Of a DNA stretch of 64,000 nt, positions 38,564-46,919 are shown piece by piece. Each line of letters begins with the position of its first letter. Positions within the stretch are counted from its first letter, which is position 1. Location: contig NZ_CADIKF010000035.1 in assembly GCF_902859875.1 (NCBI RefSeq), forward strand, positions 1 to 64,000, read 5' to 3'. Under the pieces are notes generated by a model, which did no database searches, was not told the DNA's origin, and saw only the letters and a program-made list of their open reading frames with translations. Both the position numbers and the translations under genes were made by a program. Source of the DNA: Paraburkholderia solisilvae (GTDB lineage: Bacteria > Pseudomonadota > Gammaproteobacteria > Burkholderiales > Burkholderiaceae).

Positions 38564-40657
38564 CTAGCGCGGCACGCTGACGATGCCCGCGCCCACCTTG
38601 ATCGCATTCGACGCCGGACTGCCTGCGATCGGCGGCAGGTTCGACGTGCTCAGCGCCGGCCCGGCGCCCGGCGTACCGCCGCGCGGCAGCGTGCGGATCA
38701 CCTGTGACGGCGGCAGCGCCGCGCCGCTTTTCAGATGACTCCACATCAGGTTCAGCGCCTGCAGGTTGTAGTAATGCAGCGGCACGAAGCGGTTATCGAA
38801 GCCCGCGGTGCTGAGGAACGCATCGAAATGCTGCGCGTTCGTCACTTCGTAGAAAGACAGCTGGCTCTTCGGCCCTTCGGCGAGGCTGTTCATCGCGAGG
38901 TACGCGCGCGACGCGTGATTGACCGGCACCAGCGCATCGCTGCGGCCCTGCACGATGATCGCCGGCTTGCCGTGCAGATTTGCGTTCACGCGGATCGCAT
39001 TGACGTTCGTCTGCATCCGCACGTCGCCGTTCGCCCACAGCGCGCGCAGGCAGAGCGCGCCGGTGAAGCTCGCATCGGCGGTCGCGAGCCGGTGATCGAC
39101 GCCCGACGGCGTGATGTTGAACACGAGGTTGATGCCGTTGGTCGGCGGCACGCCGTTGCCGAGACCGAAGACGGTCGGCATCGGCGAGAGCGCCGGCGTC
39201 ACGCCCGCGGCGCCTTGCGCGTTCGTCGTGCCGAAGCTGAAACCGCACAGGTTGTCGGCGACATTCGACTTCGTGTACGCGTTCGCGTAGGTGACGGCCA
39301 CCGCCGGCACCGCCTGCGAGTCCCACATCGGCGCCTGCAGCAGATCGGAATCCGTTTCGTAACCGGCCGCGTGCAGACGGTTCAACGCATCGGTCGATTG
39401 CGTCGCGAGATCGCCGCCGCTCACGAGGTTGTTACCGGCGAGCGCGGCGCAGCGCGCCACGCGAATTGACTGGGTGGTGGTGGACGGCAGCGAGGACAGA
39501 TACGGCGCGCCGGCCGCCGCGGACGCTGCCGCCGCACACGGTTGCAGCAGGTTCGCGTAGGTCATGTAGTCGGCAAGCGGCGCGCCCGCGGACGCAATGC
39601 GCACACCGCCTTCGAGCACCTGCGCATTCGGCGCCATGTTCAGGTTGATCTGCGGCTCGCCGACCACCACCGCGGTGATCCAGCCTTGCGTGTCCTGTTC
39701 CGCGGCCGCAAGCGATGCACCGCCGCCGTTGCTGACCGACGCCGCGATCGTCGTGATGCCGCCCGGCTGATACCGCACGCCGTGACGCGAGCTGTCGACG
39801 AGCGGGGCGAACTGCTGGTTGAGCGCCCAGTACGCGAACTGGATCGCTTCGAGCGTGTCCTTGCCCCAGTCCTGTTCCGGGTTCTGCTGCGAGTGCGCGT
39901 GCTTGTACGCATAGCGGTTCTGAAACGCCTGATTGAAGCTCGCGAGCGTCGACGGCGCCAGGTTCGCGCTGAAGAGGCTCTTCACGCCGGCGGCGCCTGC
40001 ATTCGCGAGCCGGCCGTCGATCAGCGTGACCAGGTTGGTGATCAGTTCATGCGCGCCGTTGCCGCCGCCCTTGTCGGTATAGGCGACCGCGCAGCCGCGC
40101 TTCAAACCCCATTCGCCGGCTGCGGAAATCGCGCCATACACGCCGCGCGAACCCGACGAGGTCGCGGTGACGATACATGGATTCGCCGGATCGAAACTCG
40201 CTGGCACCTGCACGAGCAGCGTCACGTTCTGGCGGCCGCTGCCGTCGTCCGCGTACGCGAGGTATTCGGTGCCGGGAATCTTGCCTTCGCCGAGCGTGTC
40301 GTTGCCGTTCAGGTCGATATTCGGCCCCCAGAAGCGGCCGTACCCGCCGTTCGCGGTGATGTCGACGAGGGCGCGGTAGTTCGACCAGATCGCGAGGCGC
40401 CGCAGCTCGGCAGCGCTCGGCGCGGCCGGGTTCGCGAAGCCCGGCGCATTGCCGGCGAGGCCGGTCTTGCCGAGGCCGGCGGTGAGCAGATCGTCGGTAT
40501 TGCCGTCATAGGCGACGGTGGTCATGCTGTTCGACACGATGAAATTCGGCATCGTGTTGACCGGCGGGCTGCTGTCGCCGCCGTGCCCGCAGCCGGATGC
40601 GAGCATGCTCGCGCAGCATGCGGCGAGGGTAAAACGCAAGGACGGGATGGACGGCAT
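38564..40657 (-). CDS. D-(-)-3-hydroxybutyrate oligomer hydrolase
   Basis: 697 aa from ATG 40657 (MPSIPSLRFTLAACC) with GAGGGAGA upstream. The longer frame into the 8-bp repeat array is not needed. N-terminal hydrophobic segment ending LASGC-GHGGDSS is a likely lipoprotein signal (Cys23). Mature part: FWGPNIDLNGNDTLGEG, ATSSGSRGVYGAISAAGEWGLKRGCAVAYTDKG and the Ser motif AASVSNGGGASLAAAE; late segments include VQGRSDALVPVNHASR and NAQHFDAF with probable Asp and His. It matches the poly(3-hydroxybutyrate) oligomer hydrolase family, which cuts short 3HB oligomers to monomers. Flanked on both sides by tandem arrays. Confidence 0.9.
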   Translation of the reverse strand: MPSIPSLRFTLAACCASMLASGCGHGGDSSPPVNTMPNFIVSNSMTTVAYDGNTDDLLTAGLGKTGLAGNAPGFANPAAPSAAELRRLAIWSNYRALVDITANGGYGRFWGPNIDLNGNDTLGEGKIPGTEYLAYADDGSGRQNVTLLVQVPASFDPANPCIVTATSSGSRGVYGAISAAGEWGLKRGCAVAYTDKGGGNGAHELITNLVTLIDGRLANAGAAGVKSLFSANLAPSTLASFNQAFQNRYAYKHAHSQQNPEQDWGKDTLEAIQFAYWALNQQFAPLVDSSRHGVRYQPGGITTIAASVSNGGGASLAAAEQDTQGWITAVVVGEPQINLNMAPNAQVLEGGVRIASAGAPLADYMTYANLLQPCAAAASAAAGAPYLSSLPSTTTQSIRVARCAALAGNNLVSGGDLATQSTDALNRLHAAGYETDSDLLQAPMWDSQAVPAVAVTYANAYTKSNVADNLCGFSFGTTNAQGAAGVTPALSPMPTVFGLGNGVPPTNGINLVFNITPSGVDHRLATADASFTGALCLRALWANGDVRMQTNVNAIRVNANLHGKPAIIVQGRSDALVPVNHASRAYLAMNSLAEGPKSQLSFYEVTNAQHFDAFLSTAGFDNRFVPLHYYNLQALNLMWSHLKSGAALPPSQVIRTLPRGGTPGAGPALSTSNLPPIAGSPASNAIKVGAGIVSVPR

Positions 40658-40677
40658 GGTTGTCTCCCTCGCGAGCT

Positions 40678-40837
40678 GGCGCTTTGGCGCTTTGGCACTT
40701 TGGCACTTTGGCACTTTGGCACTTTGGCACTTCGGCACTTCGGCACTTCGGCACTTCGGCGCTTTGGCACTTCGGCGCTTTGGCACTTCGGCGCTTTGGC
40801 ACTTCGGCGCTTCGGCGCTTCGGCGCTTCGGCACTTC
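40678..40837. repeat. 20 x 8-bp tandem array upstream of the oligomer hydrolase gene
   Basis: Twenty contiguous 8-bp units of four forms: GGCGCTTT, GGCACTTT, GGCACTTC, GGCGCTTC. The array lies 21-180 bp upstream of the hydrolase start codon. Because three units make 24 bp, all frames are open and code eight-residue repeats. On the minus strand many units contain GTG. Confidence 0.97.
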
Positions 40838-41003
40838 GGCGCACGCGCCCCGCGCCGCGCAACTCCGGCCTGGCGCTCGAGCCCCTATCGGGCGTCGTAC
40901 GGCGAACCGACGGGCGTTCGCGCTTCAGCACCTGACCGGGTCCCACGCCGAACACTGCATCGCACACCGCATCATCGCCAGCCAACCGCCGCGCATAAAA
41001 CAG

Positions 41004-41036
41004 AACGGGCTTCGGAGGCAATCCGAAGCCCGTTCA
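41004..41036 (-). terminator. Terminator of the BON-domain gene
   Basis: A perfect 13-bp stem, GAACGGGCTTCGG with CCGAAGCCCGTTC, around a 7-nt loop. On the minus strand it is followed by TGTTTTATG. It lies about 97 bp beyond the BON-gene stop at 41133. The remaining 40658-41132 space contains the 8-bp array and no gene. Confidence 0.75.
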
Positions 41037-41132
41037 TCATAGCGGCTTAATCGAACCCCGCGTGGCCATCCGGCGGCCCCGCCTGGTCCCGCGCAACATG
41101 CCCATCACATGTTGCGCGTCATCGCGCGGCAG

Positions 41133-41480
41133 TTACTGCTGCTGCACGTTCAGCTTGTTCGACACCGACGCCACGCCGGCCACGCCCTTCGCCGTCGTGC
41201 CGGCGAGGTCGATCTGGCCCTGGTCGGGCACCGAGCCGGTCAGCGTCACAGCGCCGCCCTTCGCGCGCACATTGATGCTCGACACGTCGAGACCCTTCGC
41301 CTTCGCGAGTGCAGCACGCACTTTGTGACCCAACTGGCGGTTCGCCTTCTTGTCAGCCTTCGCGCTGGCTGCCGGAGCCGTTTGGGCGTCCGCAGCCGCA
41401 TCGCTTGCCTGCGCGTACACATTGCACGCGACCATCACTGCCACCACGCCACCCAGCGCCTTCAAAACTGCCGATTTCAT
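41133..41480 (-). CDS. Periplasmic BON-domain protein
   Basis: 115 aa from ATG 41480, with AAAGGAG upstream. Signal peptide about 1-24 (GGVVAVMVACNVYA-Q). Ala/Asp/Lys-rich linker, then one BON domain (about 50-113): HKVRAALAKAKGLDVSSINVRAKGGAVTLTGSVPDQ...VAGVASVSNKLNV. BON domains bind phospholipid or act in osmotic-stress proteins such as OsmY. Monocistronic, with its own terminator. Confidence 0.85.
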   Translation of the reverse strand: MKSAVLKALGGVVAVMVACNVYAQASDAAADAQTAPAASAKADKKANRQLGHKVRAALAKAKGLDVSSINVRAKGGAVTLTGSVPDQGQIDLAGTTAKGVAGVASVSNKLNVQQQ

Positions 41481-42104
41481 GTTTTCTCCTTTTTCACTTC
41501 GGATTGGACCCGGTCGGGCCTGACCGCATCGCGGCTTCGTTACGACTTCGTTCAAACGAGCCGACGCGTGTGTGCGGCAGCGCGCAACCGCCCAGCCAGC
41601 AAGGACGGGAAGACGCGCGCCGGCACGGCGTCGGCCGATTGACGGGCGCACGCTGCAAGGCGAGAGACGAGAGGCGGGAAAACGGGAACGGCCGCGATTG
41701 ATCCGATTGCTTGCACCGCGCATGAAACGCGACTGCATGACAGTAGCCGGCCGGCCCGGCGCCGCGCGGCTGCGCAGACGCCCGGTTCTTGTGACCGGAT
41801 CGTGCTTGCGCGTGCGCTGTTGCGCGGCAGCGCCGCCAATTTAATTCAGGCTGACAAAATTCGCAAAGCTTTTAACGCCGGTACGCGGATGTTCCGCTCA
41901 AATGTTGCGCGGCCGACGAAAAACCGCTTGCATGCGCACGCACTTCGTACTCACGATTTGTTACGGGTTTATGGCCCGCGCGCCGGCTGCCGCACGCGCA
42001 TTCTCATGTACCATCGGCGCGAGTACGGGCACCCTGCCGCCGCCATACCACCGCCATCAGTACTCCGTTTCGACAGCACGCCGACCCAGCCGTCACGCAC
42101 TCCA
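41481..42104. other. Divergent intergenic region between BON and TAXI genes
   Basis: 624 bp. The open frame of the TAXI gene extends back through part of it but lacks protein-like character before ATG 42105. An AT-rich patch at about 41838-41875 is the most promoter-like stretch for the plus strand. No gene is supported. Confidence 0.4.
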
Positions 42105-43961
42105 ATGACAGACTCCACCGGCCCCGACAGCGATCCGAAGCCTGCAGCCAAGGGCAACCCCGACGCCCATCCCGAGGCCGGGCGCGGCGCCGCCCTGCAC
42201 GCCGATGCCCAGGCCGACGCGCGGGCCGACAGCAAGGCCGGCACCAAGGCCGATTCCAGGGCCGATGCCCAGGCCGACCTCCAGCCCGGCGCGAAGCGCC
42301 CTCGCCTCGTTGCGCGCTTCGTCGCGATCTCGTGGCGGGATCTCGCGGTCACGTTCGGCCCGATCCTGCTGATCAGCGCGGTCGCGATCTGGGCCGCGGT
42401 GCGGCTGATCCAGCCCGCGCCGCCCGCCACGCTGACGCTCAGCGCGGGCCCGCACGGCAGCACGTTCTGGAATGCCGCGCAGCGCTACAAGGAAATCCTC
42501 GCGCGCAACCGCGTAACGCTCAATGTGCTGGAATCGGAAGGTTCGGCCGACAATCTGCGGCGCCTCACGGACCCGAAATTCAACGTCGATGTCGCATTCG
42601 TGCAGGACGGCATCGCGCAAGGCAAGACCGACGGCCTGATGTCGCTCGGCAGCGTCGCGTATGTGCCGGTTGCGATTTTCTACCACGGCATGACGGTCGA
42701 TTATCTGTCGCAATTCAAGGGTCAGCGCATCGCGATCGGCGCCGAAGGCAGCGGCACGCGCGAACTCGCGCTGGCGCTGCTCGCGGCAAACGGCATCACG
42801 CCGGGCGGCCCGACGAAGCTGTTGCCGCTGTCCGGCGACGAGGCGGCGAAAGCGCTCGTCGACGGCAAGATCGATGCGGCGTTTCTGACCGGCGATTCCG
42901 CGCAGCCGCCGGTGATGGTGAAGCTGTTCCGCACGCCGAATATCCAGTTCTACGACTTCACGCAGGCACAGGCGTACGAGGGGCGCTTTCCGTACCTGAC
43001 GCGCATCGCGTTGCCGATGGGCGCGCTCGATCTCGGCAAGAACATACCGGCGCAGACGTTGCAGATGGTCGCGCCGACCGCCGAACTGGTCGCGCGCACG
43101 TCGCTGCACCCGGCGCTCTCCGACCTGCTGATCGAGGCCGCGCGCGAAGTGCACGGCAAGGCGAGCGTGCTGCAGCGCGCGGGCGACTTCCCGGCGCCGC
43201 TCGCGCACGACTTCCCGATCAGCGACGACGCAGCGCGCTATTACAAGTCGGGCAAGAGCTTCCTGTACCGCGCGCTGCCGTTCTGGATCGCGAGCCTCGC
43301 GGACCGGCTGCTGGTCGTGCTGGTGCCGATCATCGTCGTGCTGATTCCAGGCTTGCGGCTCGTGCCGTCGCTGTACGCGTGGCGCGTGCGCTCGCGCATC
43401 TACCGCTGGTACGGCGCGCTGATCTCGATCGAGCGCGGCGCGCTGTCCGAAACGTCGCAGGCCGAGCGCGAGGCGCTGATCGAGCGGCTCGATGCGATCG
43501 AGGAAGCGGTCAACGGGCTCAAGATGCCGCTCGCCTATGCGGACCAGTTTTATGTGCTGCGCGAGCATATCGGTTTCGTGCGCGAGCGGCTGATGCATCC
43601 GCGGGACGCGCATGGCGACCCACACGGCGACGCGCAGGCGGATGGGCGCGGTGGGCCGGCGGCTGCGCCTGCCGGTGGCGCAGGTGACGGGGAGGTGGCG
43701 GGCGGCGCGCAGGCCGCTCGATCGGAGAACACCGCCAGCGCGGGCGAAGCGGGCGAAGCGGGCGAAGCGGCCGAAGCGGTCGATTCGGGCGAAACCGCGC
43801 AGCCGGCCGCCACCAGCACCGGTGCGACGGCCGCCGGAGGGGAGAAAATCGCCGGCGCGGCTGAAACTGCTGATCCGGCTGAAACCCCGCGGCCGGCTAC
43901 CGCCAGCCCCGCGACCGCCGAAGCGTCGACCGCCGGCACCGGGCGCAACGACCCCGCGTAG
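42105..43961 (+). CDS. TAXI-family (TRAP-associated) solute-binding protein, membrane-anchored
   Basis: 618 aa from ATG 42105. Residues about 30-62 are four-residue repeats (ADAQ, ADAR, ADSK type) from seven 12-bp units. TM1 lies at about 80-102, then the TAXI domain (about 108-385: TLSAGPHGSTFWNAAQRYKEIL, VDVAFVQDGIAQGKTDGL, IAIGAEGSGTRELALALL, GKIDAAFLTGDSAQPPV). A second TM follows at about 394-415 with a cytoplasmic helix; the last ~85 residues are Ala/Glu/Thr-rich low complexity. TAXI proteins capture solutes such as glutamate for TRAP permeases, but no TRAP membrane gene is nearby. The double membrane anchor suggests a sensor role instead (inference). Confidence 0.85.
   Translation: MTDSTGPDSDPKPAAKGNPDAHPEAGRGAALHADAQADARADSKAGTKADSRADAQADLQPGAKRPRLVARFVAISWRDLAVTFGPILLISAVAIWAAVRLIQPAPPATLTLSAGPHGSTFWNAAQRYKEILARNRVTLNVLESEGSADNLRRLTDPKFNVDVAFVQDGIAQGKTDGLMSLGSVAYVPVAIFYHGMTVDYLSQFKGQRIAIGAEGSGTRELALALLAANGITPGGPTKLLPLSGDEAAKALVDGKIDAAFLTGDSAQPPVMVKLFRTPNIQFYDFTQAQAYEGRFPYLTRIALPMGALDLGKNIPAQTLQMVAPTAELVARTSLHPALSDLLIEAAREVHGKASVLQRAGDFPAPLAHDFPISDDAARYYKSGKSFLYRALPFWIASLADRLLVVLVPIIVVLIPGLRLVPSLYAWRVRSRIYRWYGALISIERGALSETSQAEREALIERLDAIEEAVNGLKMPLAYADQFYVLREHIGFVRERLMHPRDAHGDPHGDAQADGRGGPAAAPAGGAGDGEVAGGAQAARSENTASAGEAGEAGEAAEAVDSGETAQPAATSTGATAAGGEKIAGAAETADPAETPRPATASPATAEASTAGTGRNDPA
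42201..42284. repeat. 7 x 12-bp tandem array in the 5' part of the TAXI gene
   Basis: Seven in-frame 12-bp units such as GCCGATGCCCAG and GCCGACGCGCGG code Ala-Asp/Gly-x-x repeats ahead of the first TM helix. A shorter 9-bp array (GCGGGCGAA, four to five units, 43740-43784) lies in the 3' coding end. Confidence 0.85.
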
Positions 43962-44207
43962 CGACAGCACGCTGCGCCGTCCCGAGCAGCGCCTTTGGCA
44001 TCACGGCGGCGGCGCCGCAAAGGTCCGCGCAGCTTCAGCACATTTGCCACGCATTGAACCGCCGATGTCCCGCTGCGGCACGTCCGGTGCTGCGCACCGG
44101 TCCGGCTTTGCGTAAGATCGAGGGCAACCGGCACGGCGCCCGTCAGAAACGCCCGACTGCACGTTCGGCAGCGGCGCCTTGCCACACTGGAAATCCCGGG
44201 AGACATC

Positions 44208-44861
44208 ATGACCGATGGCATCGACGCCACGCAGCCACTGTGGTTTTACGACTTTGTCTCGCCGTTTTCGTACCTGCTGCTCGAACAGCATGACAAATGG
44301 CCGGGCCTGCCGTTCGTGATGACGCCCGTCCTGCTGAACGAGCTGTACGGCCACTGGCGGCAGCGCCTCGCATACGACGTTCCGGCCAAGCGCATTTTCA
44401 CCTATCGCTATGCGCTCTTTCGCGCGGAGCAACTCGGCATTCCGTTCAAGATGCCGCCGCTGCATCCGTTCGATTCGATCAAGCCGATGCGCCTCGCGGC
44501 GGCGCTCCACGCGGACGTCAATACGGTGCGCGAAATCTTCCGCTTTATCTGGCGCGAAGGCCGCGACCCGTCGACACCCGAGAACTTCGCGCTGCTGTGC
44601 GAGCGCCTCGGCATCGCGGACGGACCGGAACTCGTCGAACGTGAAGAAGCGAAAGCGCAACTGCAGCGCAACACCGCCGACGCGATCGCGCTCGGCGTAT
44701 TCGGTGTGCCGACGTTCTGGCTGAACAAACAGCTGTTCTGGGGCGAAGACGCATTGCCGATGGTGCTGTATTGCGCGCGCACGCCGAACTGGCTGGAGTC
44801 GAAAGAGGTGAAGCGGATCACGTCGCTGCCGTCGGCGTTCCCGAAGTCGAAGACGGTGTGA
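44208..44861 (+). CDS. 2-hydroxychromene-2-carboxylate isomerase-like protein (DsbA-fold GST kappa family)
   Basis: 217 aa, with GGGAGA 6 nt before the ATG. N-terminal LWFYDFVSPFSYLL is the HCCA isomerase/GST-kappa signature, where Ser (SPFSY) replaces the CxxC of DsbA and positions glutathione. C-terminal ALGVFGVPTFWLNKQLFWGEDAL matches the family VPTF loop with the cis-Pro. Such enzymes isomerise ring-cleavage products in naphthalene-type degradation or act as glutathione transferases. No other aromatic-degradation gene is adjacent; a LysR gene follows. Confidence 0.88.
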   Translation: MTDGIDATQPLWFYDFVSPFSYLLLEQHDKWPGLPFVMTPVLLNELYGHWRQRLAYDVPAKRIFTYRYALFRAEQLGIPFKMPPLHPFDSIKPMRLAAALHADVNTVREIFRFIWREGRDPSTPENFALLCERLGIADGPELVEREEAKAQLQRNTADAIALGVFGVPTFWLNKQLFWGEDALPMVLYCARTPNWLESKEVKRITSLPSAFPKSKTV

Positions 44862-44974
44862 CCGCACGCGGGCGCCGCAACAGGCCGCTTCCGCGCGGTG
44901 CGCATATCGCCCCGCAGGCGTGCCCGCAGCGCGCGAGCGGCATCCGGCTCCCGCCCGGGCGGCATGTAATGCCC

Positions 44975-45014
44975 GCCATACCGGGCCCGCTATGCCCGGC
45001 GCGCCCGGTATGGC
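44975..45014. terminator. Long hairpin after the isomerase gene
   Basis: GCCATACCGGGC (44975-44986) and GCCCGGTATGGC (45003-45014) form a perfect 12-bp inverted repeat with a 16-nt loop, itself rich in the same bases. No T-tract. It may be a terminator or an attenuator between the isomerase and LysR genes. Confidence 0.5.
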
Positions 45015-45099
45015 CTAAGGTTAGGCAAGCGCACCGACATGCCGCACCCTGCTTCGCCGCGCACCGCGCCGTGCGGTTTTCGCCGCTTCGCCCAACCTG

Positions 45100-45126
45100 A
45101 CCGACGACACCGACGACACCGACGAC
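45100..45126. repeat. 3 x 9-bp tandem repeat just upstream of the LysR start
   Basis: ACCGACGAC repeated three times, 9 bp before the GTG at 45136 and in the same open frame (Thr-Asp-Asp repeats). The true start of the LysR protein could therefore be upstream. Confidence 0.7.
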
Positions 45127-45135
45127 ACACCCATC

Positions 45136-46140
45136 GTGGACGATCCCGCCGCTTCCCTCGATATCTGGCTCGTGCGCGTGCTGCGCACGCTGCTCGTCGA
45201 GCGCAGCGTCACGCAGACGGCGCTGCGTCTGAACCAGACGCAGCCTGCGATCAGCACCGCGCTGCGCAAGCTGCGCGAAACGCTGAACGATCCGATTCTC
45301 GTGCGCGGCAAGTCGGGGATGGTGCCGACCGAGTATGGCGAGTCGCTGCTCGCCACCGTGCAGCAGGTGTTGCGCGACGTCGATTTCGTCGCGACGCCGC
45401 ATGGCGACTTCGATCCGGCGCGCTCGCGCCGGATCTTCCGCATCGCGGCGCCCGACTATCTGAACGATTTCTTTATGCCGACCGTGATCGCGCAATTCCG
45501 CGACGCGGCGCCGCACGCGCGGCTCGAGATCGAGTCGCTCGGCCCGCTGCTCGATCATGCGACGGCGCTCGATACCGGCGAGCTCGATCTGGTGATCGGC
45601 AACTGGCCGAAGCCGGACGAACGCTTCGAGCGCAGCGACCTTTTTTCGGACACGGTCGTCTGCATGATGCGCGCGGACCATCCGCTCGCGCAGACGCCGC
45701 TCACACGCGACGCGTATCTGGCGGCGCCGCACCTTGCGCCGACGCCGTACAGCGGTGGGCGCGGCGGCGCAATCGATGCGGGCTTCGCGCGTGCGGGCGC
45801 GCAGCGCCGGGTCGTCGCGATGCTGCCGTACTTCGGGCTGGTGCCGCATGTGCTGCTGCACTCGGACCTGATCTTCACGACGACGCGGCGTTTCGCGATG
45901 CATTACGCGGCACTCCTGCCGCTCGCGGTCGTCGAGGTGCCGATTCCGTTTCCGCGTATCCGCTGCTATCAGATGTGGCATCCGCGGACCGACCGTCCAA
46001 GCGACCTCGGCTGGCTGCGCGGCGTGATGGCGCAGGTATCGGCGGGGCTGATTGCGCCGAGGCCGCGGCGCGCGCGGCAGGACGCCGGGGCGGCCGCGCC
46101 GGCCGATGCGGATGAAGCGCGGGCGCGGGCGAGAATTTGA
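45136..46140 (+). CDS. LysR-family transcriptional regulator
   Basis: 334 aa from GTG 45136. N-terminal winged HTH (LRTLLVERSVTQTALRLNQTQPAISTALRKLRETLNDPILVRG) of the NodD/LeuO-like subgroup, then a LysR substrate domain (RIFRIAAPDYLNDFFMP, LDLVIGNWPKPDERF, CYQMWHPRTDRPSDLGWLRGV). The C-terminal ~25 residues are Ala/Arg-rich. The open frame continues upstream through a Thr-Asp-Asp repeat, so the start is not certain. It may regulate the isomerase gene upstream or the xanthine dehydrogenase cluster downstream on the other strand; the sequence does not decide. Confidence 0.9.
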   Translation: MDDPAASLDIWLVRVLRTLLVERSVTQTALRLNQTQPAISTALRKLRETLNDPILVRGKSGMVPTEYGESLLATVQQVLRDVDFVATPHGDFDPARSRRIFRIAAPDYLNDFFMPTVIAQFRDAAPHARLEIESLGPLLDHATALDTGELDLVIGNWPKPDERFERSDLFSDTVVCMMRADHPLAQTPLTRDAYLAAPHLAPTPYSGGRGGAIDAGFARAGAQRRVVAMLPYFGLVPHVLLHSDLIFTTTRRFAMHYAALLPLAVVEVPIPFPRIRCYQMWHPRTDRPSDLGWLRGVMAQVSAGLIAPRPRRARQDAGAAAPADADEARARARI

Positions 46141-46197
46141 GCGCGGGGTAGAACATTGCCTGGCTTGCGAGGCGACCGCGTTACACGGCCGCGATGT

Positions 46198-46336
46198 GTA
46201 GCCGCTTCATGCAGGCGCTTTATGCGGGTGCTATATGCGAGTGCTATATGCAGGCGCATCGCACAGCCGTTATACAGCCGTGTCAAACAGCCGCGTTACG
46301 CAGTCGTTACACAGCCGCGTTACACAACCGCATGAT
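46198..46336. repeat. About 11 units of 11-13 bp overlapping the 3' end of xdhC
   Basis: Units such as GCGGGTGCTATAT, GCGAGTGCTATAT and ACAGCCGCGTTAC run in tandem; two units are 11 bp, the rest 13. The xdhC stop codon (46320-46322) lies inside the array. Confidence 0.8.
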
Positions 46337-46919
46337 CAACCAACCGCGACGCGCCATAGCACGCAGCATGCTGCGCGCCACGCACTTGCAGCAGCTCCGC
46401 GCATACCGCCAGCGCAATCGCATGCGGCGCCTTGTCGACGATGCCGTCGATACCGATCGGGCAGGTCATCGCGGCGAGCCGCGCCGGGTCGACGCCGCGC
46501 TCGATCAGCCGGCGCTCGAATTTCACGCGCTTTGTCTTCGAGCCGATCATCCCGAAGTAGGTGAAATCGCGCCGCCGCATGATGCGCGTCGTCAGTGCGA
46601 AGTCGAGCGCGTGGTTGTGCGTCATCACGAGAAAGTACGCACCCGCCGGCGCGCTGTCGACGAGCGCATCCGGTGTGTCGGTCGCTTCGATCTGCACGTT
46701 CGCCGGCACCTCGTCCGGGAACAGCTCGTCGCGCTCGTCCACCCAGTGCACGACGCACGGCAGGCTGCCGAGCAACGCGATGAGCGCGTGTCCGACGTGG
46801 CCCGCGCCGAACAGCACGATATGCATCGGCATCGTCCGCACATTCGTGCGATGGCCGCGCAAGCCACTGCTGTTCCGACCGGTCTGCGACGCCGGCATCG
46901 AGAAACACGAGTTCATCAT
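46320..46919 (-). CDS. xdhC: XdhC-type xanthine dehydrogenase accessory protein, N-terminal domain missing
   Basis: 199 aa. ATG 46919 overlaps the xdhB stop (ATGA). From about residue 32 it is the XdhC C-terminal Rossmann domain: HIVLFGAGHVGHALIALLGSLP, VHWVDERDELFPDEVP, VMTHNHALDFALTTRIMRR, YFGMIGSKTKRVKFERRL, CPIGIDGIVDKAPHAIALAVCAELL. Full XdhC proteins (~280-340 aa) also have an N-terminal XdhC/CoxI domain with a conserved GGGHLEWKALE-type motif; here it is absent and replaced by ~30 unrelated residues. XdhC inserts sulfurated molybdenum cofactor into XDH, so function may be impaired or supplied by another copy. Its 3' end is inside a tandem array. Confidence 0.85.
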   Translation of the reverse strand: MMNSCFSMPASQTGRNSSGLRGHRTNVRTMPMHIVLFGAGHVGHALIALLGSLPCVVHWVDERDELFPDEVPANVQIEATDTPDALVDSAPAGAYFLVMTHNHALDFALTTRIMRRRDFTYFGMIGSKTKRVKFERRLIERGVDPARLAAMTCPIGIDGIVDKAPHAIALAVCAELLQVRGAQHAACYGASRLVDHAVV

